64,000 nucleotides of DNA from Roseibium aquae (GTDB lineage Bacteria; Pseudomonadota; Alphaproteobacteria; Rhizobiales; Stappiaceae), in assembly GCF_008711285.1 (NCBI RefSeq), contig NZ_VXDC01000004.1:124001-188000 (forward strand). Direction: 5' to 3'. Position 1 is the first letter of the stretch, and the number at the start of each line of letters is the position of its first letter. The notes under the pieces are model-generated. The model did no database searches. It saw nothing but the letters and a program-made list of their open reading frames with translations, and was not told the origin of the DNA. Positions 17,183-25,657 of the stretch are shown here, in pieces. The translations under genes and the position numbers were made by a program.

Positions 17183-18235
17183 TTGCAGCCGCTTGAGGGT
17201 TTGACGGTTCTGGATTTCACAACCTTGCTGCCCGGCCCGCTGGCCAGCTTGATGCTGGCGGAAGCGGGGGCGAGGGTGATCAAGGTGGAGCGGCCCGGGG
17301 GCGAGGACATGCGCCGCTTTCCTCCCTTCGTCGATGGACAATCCGTGCTGTTCGCGCAACTCAATGCCGGCAAGCAGATCGTCACCCTCGATCTCAAGAC
17401 ATCCGAGGACCGGAGAAGGCTGGACCTGCTGATTGCCGGCGCTGATGTTCTGCTGGAACAGTTCCGGCCGGGTGTCATGGCCCGGCTGGGTTTAGACTAT
17501 GAAACTCTCAGCGCTCGCCAGCCGGGCCTGATCTACTGTTCGATCAGCGGGTATGGCCAGACCGGGCCGCGCGCCGGCGCCGCCGGCCACGATCTGAACT
17601 ACCAGGCGCTGACCGGACTGCTCGCGCAATCTTGCGGTACAGCGGCTCACCCGGCGCTTCCCCCGGCGCAGATCGCAGATATCGGCGGCGGATCGTTTCC
17701 CGCCGTGATGAACATCTTGCTTGCCGTGCTGCAACGGCAGAAGACGGGCAGGGGATGTCATTTGGACGTTGCCATGAGCGACGCCATGTTCACCTTTGGC
17801 CTGTTCGCGCAGGCGCAGAGAATTGCCCGGGTTCCGGTCGATGAACACGGGACCGGTCTTTTGACCGGAGGCTCACCGCGTTATCGGCTATACCCCGCCT
17901 CAGATGACCGCCAGATCGCCGTCGCAGCCCTGGAAGACAAATTCTGGTGGGCCTTTTGCGATGTGATCGGCCTGCCTGACGCTTTGCGTGACGATCGAAA
18001 GGATCCCGGTGCGACGGCTGCGGCCGTTGCCGGGATCATCGCATCCCGTTCGTCGGACGACTGGGGGCCCATGCTGGAGGCGGCCGATTGCTGTGTGTGC
18101 GTGGTCCGGCAGGTCCACGAGGCGCGCGCGGATCCGCATTTCGTGGACCGCTGGCTTTTCTCGCGTACGATCTCACCAGGGGATACGGCGATGGAGCAGA
18201 TTGTGCTGCCGGTCGATCGGGCGTTCCGCGGATGA
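17183..18235 (+). CDS. Class III CoA-transferase / alpha-methylacyl-CoA racemase family protein
   Basis: A CaiB/BaiF family protein, 350 residues from the TTG at 17183 (365 from the ATG at 17138). The N-terminus LEGLTVLDFTTLLPGPLASL, then DLKTSEDR, a Leu/Pro-rich hinge VMARLGLDYETL, and YCSISGYGQTGPRA are typical. GHDLNYQALTGLL carries the His-Asp pair that serves as acid/base in alpha-methylacyl-CoA racemase and holds the catalytic Asp position of CoA-transferases. GGSPRYRLYPASD matches the racemase branch more than formyl-CoA transferase. It is translationally linked to the AEC carrier. I cannot decide between racemase and transferase activity. Confidence 0.85.
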   Translation: MQPLEGLTVLDFTTLLPGPLASLMLAEAGARVIKVERPGGEDMRRFPPFVDGQSVLFAQLNAGKQIVTLDLKTSEDRRRLDLLIAGADVLLEQFRPGVMARLGLDYETLSARQPGLIYCSISGYGQTGPRAGAAGHDLNYQALTGLLAQSCGTAAHPALPPAQIADIGGGSFPAVMNILLAVLQRQKTGRGCHLDVAMSDAMFTFGLFAQAQRIARVPVDEHGTGLLTGGSPRYRLYPASDDRQIAVAALEDKFWWAFCDVIGLPDALRDDRKDPGATAAAVAGIIASRSSDDWGPMLEAADCCVCVVRQVHEARADPHFVDRWLFSRTISPGDTAMEQIVLPVDRAFRG

Positions 18236-18284
18236 GGCCGCCCGTCCGGCCTGCAAGCGCGAGCCGAGGGAACGTTGGCCTTTT

Positions 18285-18305
18285 GCCGGAGGCCGGCCGG
18301 CTTTT
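18285..18305 (+). terminator. Possible terminator after the CoA-transferase gene
   Basis: GCCGG (18285-18289) pairs with CCGGC (18297-18301) around a 7-base loop and is followed by TTTT. It lies 49 bases after the stop codon, in the gap between two convergent genes. The stem is short. Confidence 0.4.
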
Positions 18306-18331
18306 GGGCAACAGGATCCCGGTCGCGGATG

Positions 18332-19567
18332 TCACGCCCGGCCGCTGACCTGCCGCAAATCGCCGCGGCGCAGGCCCGGCGCCATACCTTCGCGCATTAA
18401 AATCCTGCGCAGGAACGGTACCTTGTCGGCCATGTAGAGACCCGCGCTTCGCGCCAGCTGGAACGGCAGCAGATCGCTCAGCAGCGACCGGTTCAGCGCG
18501 TCCACCGCGCTTGTCCGCGTCAGAATATCGGCGCGGCGCTTGCGTTCGTAGGCTTCCAGAACCTCGCCTCCGCCGACATCGCGCCCGGCCCGCCGGGCCT
18601 TCGCGGCCATGTCCACAAGCGTCGCCACATCGCGCATGGACAGGTTCAGCCCCTGTGCTCCGATGGGTGGAAAGACATGGGCCGTTTCGCCGATCAGGGC
18701 GACCCGGGTGCCAGCGAGGGACCGGGCATTTAGGCCCGAAAGCGGATACATCTGCCGCCGCGTGGCGATGGTGAACTTGCCGAGGATGGAATGGGCCCGG
18801 CGCTCCAGTTCAAGGGCGAGGTCGCCGTCGGACATCTCCCCGAGCCGAAGCGCGCCTTCCGCCGTTTCCACGCACACCAGCGAGGAACGCTTGCCCGGAA
18901 GCGGGACCAGGGTGAACGGGCCGGTCTTGCGATGGAATTCGGTGGAGATGTCATGATGCGGGCGCTCGTGCTCCAGGTTGAGCACCATCGCGACTTGCGG
19001 GTAGGACCAGGTGCGCACCTCGATGCCCGCCGCCTCCCGCAGCTTGGAATTTCGTCCATCGGCCGCCACCGCCAAACGCGCCGTGACATGACCGCCTTGA
19101 TCGGTGGAAATCTCAACACCATCGGCGGAAAAAGCGAATCCCGCCGCATGTCCGGTCACGACGGTCAGGTTGTCCGTGTTTTCCGCCCGGTCGGCCAGAG
19201 CGCCGTTCAGGTCCGCGTTGCCGATGTTGTAGCCAAATGCTTCTAGGCCCAGTTCGGTGCTGTCGAAGGTGACTTCCGGTGCCCGGAACAGCCGGCCCGT
19301 ATCGTCGATCATCCGCATCCGGGCCAGGGGGGCGGCCTTTTCTTTGAGGTCAGCCCAGACCCCAAGCTTGTCAAGCAAGCTGATCGAATCCTGCAACAGG
19401 GCCGTTGTCCGTCCATCCGTCCGGTTGACTTCGGGCGCGATCAGGGCGGTGGACAAGCCTTCATAGGCAAACAACAGGGCGGCGGTCAGCCCGGACGGAC
19501 CTCCGCCAACGACAACGACGTCATGATCCGGCAATGTGGGCGTATCTGCGTTCATTTGGCTATCCAT
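18332..19567 (-). CDS. UbiH/COQ6-type FAD-dependent hydroxylase
   Basis: 411 residues. A flavoprotein monooxygenase of the UbiH/UbiF/VisC/COQ6 family, which hydroxylate the aromatic ring during ubiquinone synthesis at the membrane. It has an ADP-binding motif VVVVGGGPSGLTAALL near residue 20, the DG motif AADGRNSKLREAAGI near residue 170, and the FAD ribityl motif ALIGETAHVFPPIGAQG near residue 290, with Glu in place of the usual Asp of GDAAH. The start at ATG 19567 is set by GGAGGG about 11 bases upstream; a longer frame begins at 19624. Which ring position it hydroxylates is not readable from the sequence. Confidence 0.87.
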   Translation of the reverse strand: MDSQMNADTPTLPDHDVVVVGGGPSGLTAALLFAYEGLSTALIAPEVNRTDGRTTALLQDSISLLDKLGVWADLKEKAAPLARMRMIDDTGRLFRAPEVTFDSTELGLEAFGYNIGNADLNGALADRAENTDNLTVVTGHAAGFAFSADGVEISTDQGGHVTARLAVAADGRNSKLREAAGIEVRTWSYPQVAMVLNLEHERPHHDISTEFHRKTGPFTLVPLPGKRSSLVCVETAEGALRLGEMSDGDLALELERRAHSILGKFTIATRRQMYPLSGLNARSLAGTRVALIGETAHVFPPIGAQGLNLSMRDVATLVDMAAKARRAGRDVGGGEVLEAYERKRRADILTRTSAVDALNRSLLSDLLPFQLARSAGLYMADKVPFLRRILMREGMAPGLRRGDLRQVSGRA

Positions 19568-19754
19568 TGAGTTGACCCGCCCTCCGAGAATGGGGCGAAA
19601 GATCCGAATGGCAATGCCCGGCATCTTTGCGAAAAGGGGCCGTTTGCCGCAGTCTGGTACTGCGACTGCCGGAAACCTCCATGAGAAATATCAAAGCCCT
19701 AGTGGTGGGAACAAGGTAATTTGCGCTGATAGTCGGGATTCCGAGGTCTGCTGA

Positions 19755-20690
19755 ATGAGTAAAATGGGGTTTGCGGAAGCGCAAAACGGGCGTCCATCCG
19801 AAACACGCGGACCGCGCCATGGGGCGAGGGACGGGACCTGGCTTGCTGTTCTGGTCTGCATTTTGGGGCTGACATTTGCCGGCTGGGCCTATCTTGGGGC
19901 CATGGTCGCCGACATGGTGCCCGTGATGGATATGACCGATGCCGGCCCGGGCATGGTGATCTTCAACGCGTTCAACCAATTTGCCGGCTTGCCGCCGGAA
20001 GCACGGGCCGCGCTCGCGGCCATTTGTCTGCCGACCTCGGCCGCCACGTTCGGAATGCCCTCCGGTCTGTGGACCGCATTCGATCTCCTGAAGGTGTTCA
20101 TGATGTGGCTGATGATGGCGCTGGCGATGATGCTGCCCGGCGCCATTCCCATGCTGCGGGCCTATCATCGCCGTGCCGCCGTGAGGGGTCGGCCAAGCGC
20201 CGTTTCCACAGGGGCGGTGGCGCTCGGGTATCTCGGCGTGTGGACCGGCTACGCGGTGGTGGCGACCGGCCTTCAATGGGGTCTCACCATGATCGGGGCA
20301 CTCGACCAGATGATGGCTCCGGCGCATATGTCCTTGGCGGCCTGCGTCCTGTTGCTGGCCGGGGCCTACCAGTTTACCGCGGCCAAGCAGGCCTGCCTTG
20401 AGCGCTGCTGGTATCCGCGCTGGAACTTTATCAACCTGACAACGGATCAGCGAACCCTGCGCCTCGATTTCAAGGAGGGCTTGGCCCAGGGGCTTGTCTG
20501 TCTTGGATGTTGCTGGGCGGTGATGACAGTGATGTTCGCAGTCGGGCTGATGAATGTGATCTGGATCGCGGTGCTGGGCATTTTGATGGCCGCGGAGAAA
20601 GCATTTCCGACCAAATGGCTCGCGCCGGCGATCGGCGCCTTGATGCTCGGTTGGGGCGGCGCCCTGGTTCTTTTGATTGTCCAGCCGTAA
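19755..20690 (+). CDS. DUF2182 integral membrane protein
   Basis: 311 residues, with hydrophobic segments at about 30-52, 110-130, 153-175, 190-207, 243-266 and 285-308. It matches the DUF2182 pattern, sometimes labelled predicted metal-binding membrane protein: LLKVFMMWLMMALAMMLPGAIP near residue 110, and GAYQFTAAKQACLERC with nearby Cys residues. Met, His and Cys residues are frequent in the loops (DQMMAPAHM), compatible with metal binding, which is unproven here. GAGG (19743-19746) lies 8 bases before the ATG. Divergent from the UbiH-type gene. Function unknown. Confidence 0.85.
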   Translation: MSKMGFAEAQNGRPSETRGPRHGARDGTWLAVLVCILGLTFAGWAYLGAMVADMVPVMDMTDAGPGMVIFNAFNQFAGLPPEARAALAAICLPTSAATFGMPSGLWTAFDLLKVFMMWLMMALAMMLPGAIPMLRAYHRRAAVRGRPSAVSTGAVALGYLGVWTGYAVVATGLQWGLTMIGALDQMMAPAHMSLAACVLLLAGAYQFTAAKQACLERCWYPRWNFINLTTDQRTLRLDFKEGLAQGLVCLGCCWAVMTVMFAVGLMNVIWIAVLGILMAAEKAFPTKWLAPAIGALMLGWGGALVLLIVQP

Positions 20691-20875
20691 ACGGCTTCGA
20701 CCGGACCCCTGATCCTCTTTCTACAACAATTGACCGCAACGCCCTGTTCTTTGCGTCACAAAAATGAAATGCTGCCCGTGAGGTCGTTTGGCGCGCACGG
20801 GAACACCCTGCACTTGCGCAACCTGCCTGCAGCCAGGCGGACGGGCTCAAGACTATCAGCCTTAATGGATGCACC

Positions 20876-21592
20876 GTGACCGATATCACCCCGGAGAAAG
20901 ACCGCCGCGAACCGGCCCTGTTCCTGATCCATCTTCTGACAGCATCCGGTGCGCCGATCGCACTGATTGCCCTGCTGGCCGGATCCAGGGGGAATTGGGG
21001 CGAGATGTTCGCATGGCTGGGGCTCGCTCTTGTCGTCGACGGGATCGATGGTCCGCTGGCGCGGCGTTTCAGGATTGCGGAGCGCTTGCCGCGATGGTCC
21101 GGGGCGTCACTGGATTTCGTGATCGACTACGCGACCTACGTGTTCCTGCCCGCATTTGCCTTGTCCGCAAGCGGCATGCTCGACCAGCCCTGGAACTGGA
21201 TCTGCGGGGGGCTGATCGTGTTCACTGGAGCGCTTTATTTCGCCGATAATGGAATGAAGACCCCCGACGGATCCTTCAAGGGCTTCCCCGCCGGCTGGAA
21301 CATGGTTGTGTTCGGACTTCTGGTCCTGTCCCCATCCCAAACCTTCACCATCGTCTTTGTCGGCCTGTGCTGCGTTCTCACCTTCATGCCGGTCCGGTTC
21401 GTGCATCCTGTCCGCGTGAAACGGTGGCGGACGGTGACGTTACCGGTCACGTTCGTTTGGCTCGGGCTGGCAGCCTATGCCGTCGGCAACGGGATGGTAC
21501 TGCCCGATGCCCTGGAGGCCTTCTTTGTGGCCACGAGCCTTTACCTGTTTTCCGTGTCGGCGGTGCACCAGCTTCTTGAGCGTTACGGTTAG
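20876..21592 (+). CDS. pcs: Phosphatidylcholine synthase
   Basis: Condenses choline directly with CDP-diacylglycerol to give phosphatidylcholine, in the inner membrane. This route is typical of rhizobia, Brucella and related bacteria that interact with eukaryotes. 238 residues, with about eight hydrophobic segments. The extended CDP-alcohol phosphotransferase motif is present: VDGIDGPLARR near residue 54, then SGASLDFVIDYATYV. FADNGMKTPDGSFKGFPAGWN is also characteristic of Pcs. The start codon is GTG at 20876; no strong ribosome site is visible, and neither nearby ATG is in frame. Confidence 0.93.
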   Translation: MTDITPEKDRREPALFLIHLLTASGAPIALIALLAGSRGNWGEMFAWLGLALVVDGIDGPLARRFRIAERLPRWSGASLDFVIDYATYVFLPAFALSASGMLDQPWNWICGGLIVFTGALYFADNGMKTPDGSFKGFPAGWNMVVFGLLVLSPSQTFTIVFVGLCCVLTFMPVRFVHPVRVKRWRTVTLPVTFVWLGLAAYAVGNGMVLPDALEAFFVATSLYLFSVSAVHQLLERYG

Positions 21593-21771
21593 ACCGACCG
21601 CCGGCAAGGCGCAGCCGACGTTTTCCCGGATGCTTCGCGCTTGGTGAGCAGACCGATATTTTTGGGCCGCGCCCCTTCTTGCCCTCTCCGGGTCCGGCTC
21701 CTAAGGTCTCGCCCTGATCCCGGCCGGCATCGTGCCAACTGGGTATAGTTTTGGTCAAGGAGAGGCAATTC

Positions 21772-22752
21772 ATGACCCATGCCATTCGCGTGCATCAAAC
21801 CGGCGGTCCGGAGGTCCTGACCTGGGAAGAGATAGAGGTCGGGGAACCCGGTGCCGGCGAGGCGCGGATCAGACATACCGCGATCGGTCTGAATTTTATC
21901 GACACCTATTTCCGTTCAGGCCTCTATCCGGCGCCGAACGGCTTGCCGTTGATTCCCGGAAACGAGGGTTCGGGCGTTGTGGAAGCCGTGGGGGAGGGCG
22001 TGGACCATATCAAGGCCGGGGACCGGGTGGCCTATGTGGGTCCTCTGGGCGCCTATGCGCAGGAGCGGGTTTTGCCGGCGGACCGTCTCGTCAAGGTCCC
22101 GGACGGTATTGATGACAAGACCGCCGCGGGCATGATGCTGAAAGGAATGACCGCGCAATATCTTCTCCGGCGGACTTATCCGGTGACCGGCGAAACCGTT
22201 CTGCTGTTTCATGCGGCCGCCGGCGGTGTCGGTCTGATTGCCGGACAATGGGCGGCGCATCTGGGTGCGACAGTGATCGGCACGGTCGGGTCGGAGGAAA
22301 AGGCGGCTTTGGCCAAGGCAAATGGCTATACCCATGTCATCAACTACCGGACCGAGAATTTTGTCGAGCGGGTGAAGGAGATCACCAACGGCCGCTTGTG
22401 CGATGTCGTCTATGATTCGGTCGGCAAGGACACCTATCCCGGCAGCCTGGATTGTCTTAGACCGCGTGGCCTTTGGGTGAGCTTTGGCCAGTCATCCGGC
22501 CCGATCACCGATTTCAATCTGGCGCTTCTCGGCCCCAAGGGGTCGCTTTTCGCCACGCGGCCGACCCTGTTCAATCACATCGCCTCGCGCTCGGATCTCG
22601 AGATGACAGCGGGAGATCTGTTCGACGTGGTCGCCTCCGGCAAGGTCCGGATCGATATGAACCAGGAATACAAGCTGTCGGATGCCCGTACCGCCCACGC
22701 CGATCTCGAAGGGCGCAAGACGACCGGCACCACGGTTTTTCTCCCCGAATGA
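21772..22752 (+). CDS. NADPH:quinone oxidoreductase, zeta-crystallin type
   Basis: 326 residues of the zinc-free medium-chain dehydrogenase family, which reduce quinones with NADPH. HTAIGLNFIDTYFRSGLYP and IPGNEGSGVVEAVGEGV form the N-terminal GroES-like domain. FHAAAGGVGLIAGQWA (AxxGGVG nucleotide motif) is near residue 150, followed by TVGSEEKAALAKANG and INYRTENF. No zinc-binding cysteine cluster is present. The ATG at 21772 has AAGGAGAGG 6 bases upstream, which rules out the in-frame ATG at 21751. Its stop overlaps the LysR gene start as ATGA, so the two are co-translated. Confidence 0.92.
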   Translation: MTHAIRVHQTGGPEVLTWEEIEVGEPGAGEARIRHTAIGLNFIDTYFRSGLYPAPNGLPLIPGNEGSGVVEAVGEGVDHIKAGDRVAYVGPLGAYAQERVLPADRLVKVPDGIDDKTAAGMMLKGMTAQYLLRRTYPVTGETVLLFHAAAGGVGLIAGQWAAHLGATVIGTVGSEEKAALAKANGYTHVINYRTENFVERVKEITNGRLCDVVYDSVGKDTYPGSLDCLRPRGLWVSFGQSSGPITDFNLALLGPKGSLFATRPTLFNHIASRSDLEMTAGDLFDVVASGKVRIDMNQEYKLSDARTAHADLEGRKTTGTTVFLPE

Positions 22753-23717
22753 GCCAGCGCGGCACTGTCACGGGTCCTGAGCGGGCGCGTAATCTTTATG
22801 CGCCCGCCATGCGTTACTTCGCGATGGTGGCGGAATGCGGCTCGATCCGCGCCGCCTCCCGGGCTTTGAATGTCGCGTCTTCCGCCGTGAACCGGCAAAT
22901 CCTCTGGCTGGAGGATGCCTTGGGCTTGCAACTGTTCGAAAGGGTTGGGCGGCGGCTTCGGCTGTCTCAAGCCGGGGAGGTTTTGCTCGCCCATGTCCGG
23001 CGGACCTATTCCGACTTCGATGGAACGATGGCGGAACTGGATGCGTTGAAAGGACTGCGGCGGGGCACCGTCAATGTGGCGACGGTCGAAAGCGTATCCG
23101 AACTGTTGCTGCCCTCCGTTGTCGGCAGCTTCCGGAAGTCTTTCCCGGGCATCTACCTGAAGGTTGTTGTAACGTCATCCCTAGAGGCGGCACGCCTCGT
23201 GGAGGCGGGCGAGGCGGATGTCGGTTTCACCTTCGATCCGCCCGAGACGTCCGCCCTCACCGTGGCCTTTCATCAGGATCTGGTGATCGGCGCGCTGATG
23301 GCACCCAATCACCCCTTGTCGGTGCGCGACACGCTCACTCTTGCGGACTGCCTGAAATATCCGGTGGTCCTGCCGGCCGAAGGCCTTTCCCTTCGCACCC
23401 GCATCGATGCCGTGCGCCGGACGATCCCCGGCGCATCGAAAACCTATGTGGAATCCAATTCGCTGAAATTCATGCGCGCGCTCGCCCGTCAGGAGCATGT
23501 GATCGGTTTCCAGACACGGATCGGCATGGAACAGGATATCGCGGACGGACGTCTGGTTTTCCGGCCGCTCACGGACCATCCGCTCCAGAACGACCGGCTC
23601 TGCGTGGTGACATCCTCCCTGCGGGCTCTGGCTCTGGCCCCTGGCATGTTTTTCAATCATGCGGTGGCCGCTTTGAAGGATCATCTTCCTTCCCTTGATG
23701 CCGAAAAGGCATCATAA
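22749..23717 (+). CDS. LysR family transcriptional regulator
   Basis: 322 residues. The winged helix-turn-helix sits near residues 20-80 (YFAMVAECGSIRAASRALNV, then SAVNRQILWLEDALGLQLFER), followed by a periplasmic-binding-protein-like effector domain (TVNVATVESVSELLLPSVVG onward). A 17-residue tail precedes the usual HTH start. The start overlaps the quinone reductase stop by 4 bases. It also lies 107 bases upstream of uraH on the same strand, so it may regulate the purine genes, the quinone reductase, or both; the ligand is unknown. Confidence 0.92.
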   Translation: MSQRGTVTGPERARNLYAPAMRYFAMVAECGSIRAASRALNVASSAVNRQILWLEDALGLQLFERVGRRLRLSQAGEVLLAHVRRTYSDFDGTMAELDALKGLRRGTVNVATVESVSELLLPSVVGSFRKSFPGIYLKVVVTSSLEAARLVEAGEADVGFTFDPPETSALTVAFHQDLVIGALMAPNHPLSVRDTLTLADCLKYPVVLPAEGLSLRTRIDAVRRTIPGASKTYVESNSLKFMRALARQEHVIGFQTRIGMEQDIADGRLVFRPLTDHPLQNDRLCVVTSSLRALALAPGMFFNHAVAALKDHLPSLDAEKAS

Positions 23718-23824
23718 CGAGCGCAAATGAGCGCTATGGTAGCGCGACAATTTGCGGCACCTTTTCATGACAGTTCTGTGGCGGGCCGTGAGCGCACGGC
23801 CGGTCTTGAGGGAGTAGGACCAAG

Positions 23825-24175
23825 ATGGGGCGTTTGACGACGCATGTACTGGACACGGCGCTGGGGTGTCCAGCGGAAGGCTTGACCATCGAGCTGTGGT
23901 CGGTGGACGGCGATCCCGTTCATCTTGCGACCCATGTCACAAATGCCGACGGCCGGATCGATGGGCCGATCCTTGATGGCGATGCGTTCGATGTCGGCCA
24001 GTATGAACTGCGGTTCCATGCCGGCGATTATTTGAAAACCTCCGGACAGACATTGCCCGATCCCCTGTTTCTCGACATCATTCCGATCCGGTTCGGCATT
24101 GCGGAGGCCGGTGGCCACTATCATGTGCCGCTTCTGCTCTCGCCGTTTGGCTATTCCACCTATCGCGGGAGCTGA
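23825..24175 (+). CDS. uraH: 5-hydroxyisourate hydrolase
   Basis: Hydrolyses 5-hydroxyisourate, the product of urate oxidation, to OHCU. A transthyretin-like protein of 116 residues, as expected. Active-site segments: [15 protein letters not shown] with the His at residue 7, the Arg in [10 protein letters not shown], and [19 protein letters not shown] with the His pair and the signature C-terminal YRGS that separates these enzymes from transthyretin. A good ribosome site (AGGA) precedes the ATG. It is the first gene of the purine cluster, 3 bases before xdhA. Confidence 0.96.
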   Translation: MGRLTTHVLDTALGCPAEGLTIELWSVDGDPVHLATHVTNADGRIDGPILDGDAFDVGQYELRFHAGDYLKTSGQTLPDPLFLDIIPIRFGIAEAGGHYHVPLLLSPFGYSTYRGS

Positions 24176-24178
24176 GGA

Positions 24179-25657
24179 ATGCGCGAGACGATCCGGTTCT
24201 TAAAAGGCGGCGAAGTCATCGAGCTTTCCGATGTGCGCCCGACGGAAACCGTTCTCGATTATTTGCGTTTGCGGTGCCGTCTGACCGGAACCAAGGAAGG
24301 GTGCGGGGAGGGCGATTGCGGTGCCTGCACGGTCGCGCTCGGCCGCCTTGTCAATGGCAGGATGGTGTACCGGCCGATCAACAGCTGCATCCAGTTGCTC
24401 GGCATGATCGACGGCGCCGAACTGGTAACAGTGGAAGATCTGGCCGCCGATGGGCGTCTGCATCCCGTGCAACAGGCCATGGTGGATCTGCACGGGTCGC
24501 AATGCGGCTTCTGCACACCCGGTTTCATCATGACGCTGTTTACGCTCTACCACGCGGAGGGGGAGGAGAAGAGCCGCAAGACGGTGTGCGATTGGCTTGC
24601 CGGAAATCTGTGCCGCTGCACGGGCTATCGTCCGATTGTCGACGCTGCGCTCAATGCCTGCTTCGAGGCCGCCGGCGATGCTTTCGCCTGGCGGGCGAAC
24701 GAAACGCGCGACAAACTTCGCGCGATCATGGACAGCCGTGACATCTACATCAATCGTGACGGGTTTTTCGCATCGCCCGCCACGGTCGACGGGCTTGCGT
24801 CTCTTTATGCGGCCAACCCGGATGCAACGCTGGTTGCGGGAGCGACAGATGTCGGGCTCTGGGTCACCAAGCATCTGGCCGATCTGCCGAAAATCATCTG
24901 GCTGGGACGCATCGCGGGACTGGACCGGGTGGAGGAAAGCCCTGCAGGTGTGCTGATGGGAGCCACGGCCACCTATGCCGACAGTGAAGCGGCGATGGCG
25001 GGATTGTCACCTGCCCTTGGCGAACTCTGGCGCCGGATCGGGTCGAAGCAGGTGCGGGCGTCCGGCACGATTGGCGGCAACATCGCCAACGGGTCGCCGA
25101 TTGGCGATACCCCGCCCGCCCTGATCGCGCTTGGAGCCACATTGGAACTGCAGTCGAAGGACAATGAACGGACCTTGCCGCTTGAGGACTTTTTCTTGGA
25201 ATACGGCAAACAGGACCGCAAACCGGATGAATTCGTTACTGGCGTGTTCGTGCCCCGTCCCGATGCAAATCAGATTTTCCGCTGTTTCAAGATCTCGAAG
25301 CGGTTCGATCAGGACATCTCCTCGGTCATGGGCGCGTTCCGGTTCACCGTCGTCAGCGGGACGATCACCGACGCCCGGATCGCCTATGGCGGGATGGCGG
25401 GCACACCCATGCGCGCCAAAGGCGCCGAGACCGCGTTGATCGGGGCGGTGCTCGACAACCCGGCAAGCTGGGGAACGGCGATGAAGGCGCTGGTGTCCGA
25501 CTTCAAGCCCTTGACGGATATGCGGGCATCTTCCGAATACCGGATGGAAACGGCGCGCGCCTTGCTCGCCAAGGCGTTGATGGAGGCCAGCGGTTCGGAT
25601 CCGGCGGGCTTGAACGTGCTTGATCACAGGGAGGCCGCCGATGACCGCGCCGCTTGA
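24179..25657 (+). CDS. xdhA: Xanthine dehydrogenase small subunit (iron-sulfur and FAD)
   Basis: 492 residues. The electron-transfer subunit of the XdhAB xanthine dehydrogenase, passing electrons from the molybdenum site to NAD. The first [2Fe-2S] cluster motif is GTKEGCGEGDCGACTVALG (residues 38-56), with the fourth Cys in NSCIQLLG. The second is CGFCTPGFIM with LCRCTGYRPI near residue 145. The FAD domain starts near residue 185 and carries LVAGATDVGLWVTK and ASGTIGGNIANGSPIGDTPP. Its start is 3 bases after uraH, with GGGAG in the uraH end as ribosome site, and its 3' end overlaps xdhB by 17 bases. Confidence 0.97.
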   Translation: MRETIRFLKGGEVIELSDVRPTETVLDYLRLRCRLTGTKEGCGEGDCGACTVALGRLVNGRMVYRPINSCIQLLGMIDGAELVTVEDLAADGRLHPVQQAMVDLHGSQCGFCTPGFIMTLFTLYHAEGEEKSRKTVCDWLAGNLCRCTGYRPIVDAALNACFEAAGDAFAWRANETRDKLRAIMDSRDIYINRDGFFASPATVDGLASLYAANPDATLVAGATDVGLWVTKHLADLPKIIWLGRIAGLDRVEESPAGVLMGATATYADSEAAMAGLSPALGELWRRIGSKQVRASGTIGGNIANGSPIGDTPPALIALGATLELQSKDNERTLPLEDFFLEYGKQDRKPDEFVTGVFVPRPDANQIFRCFKISKRFDQDISSVMGAFRFTVVSGTITDARIAYGGMAGTPMRAKGAETALIGAVLDNPASWGTAMKALVSDFKPLTDMRASSEYRMETARALLAKALMEASGSDPAGLNVLDHREAADDRAA

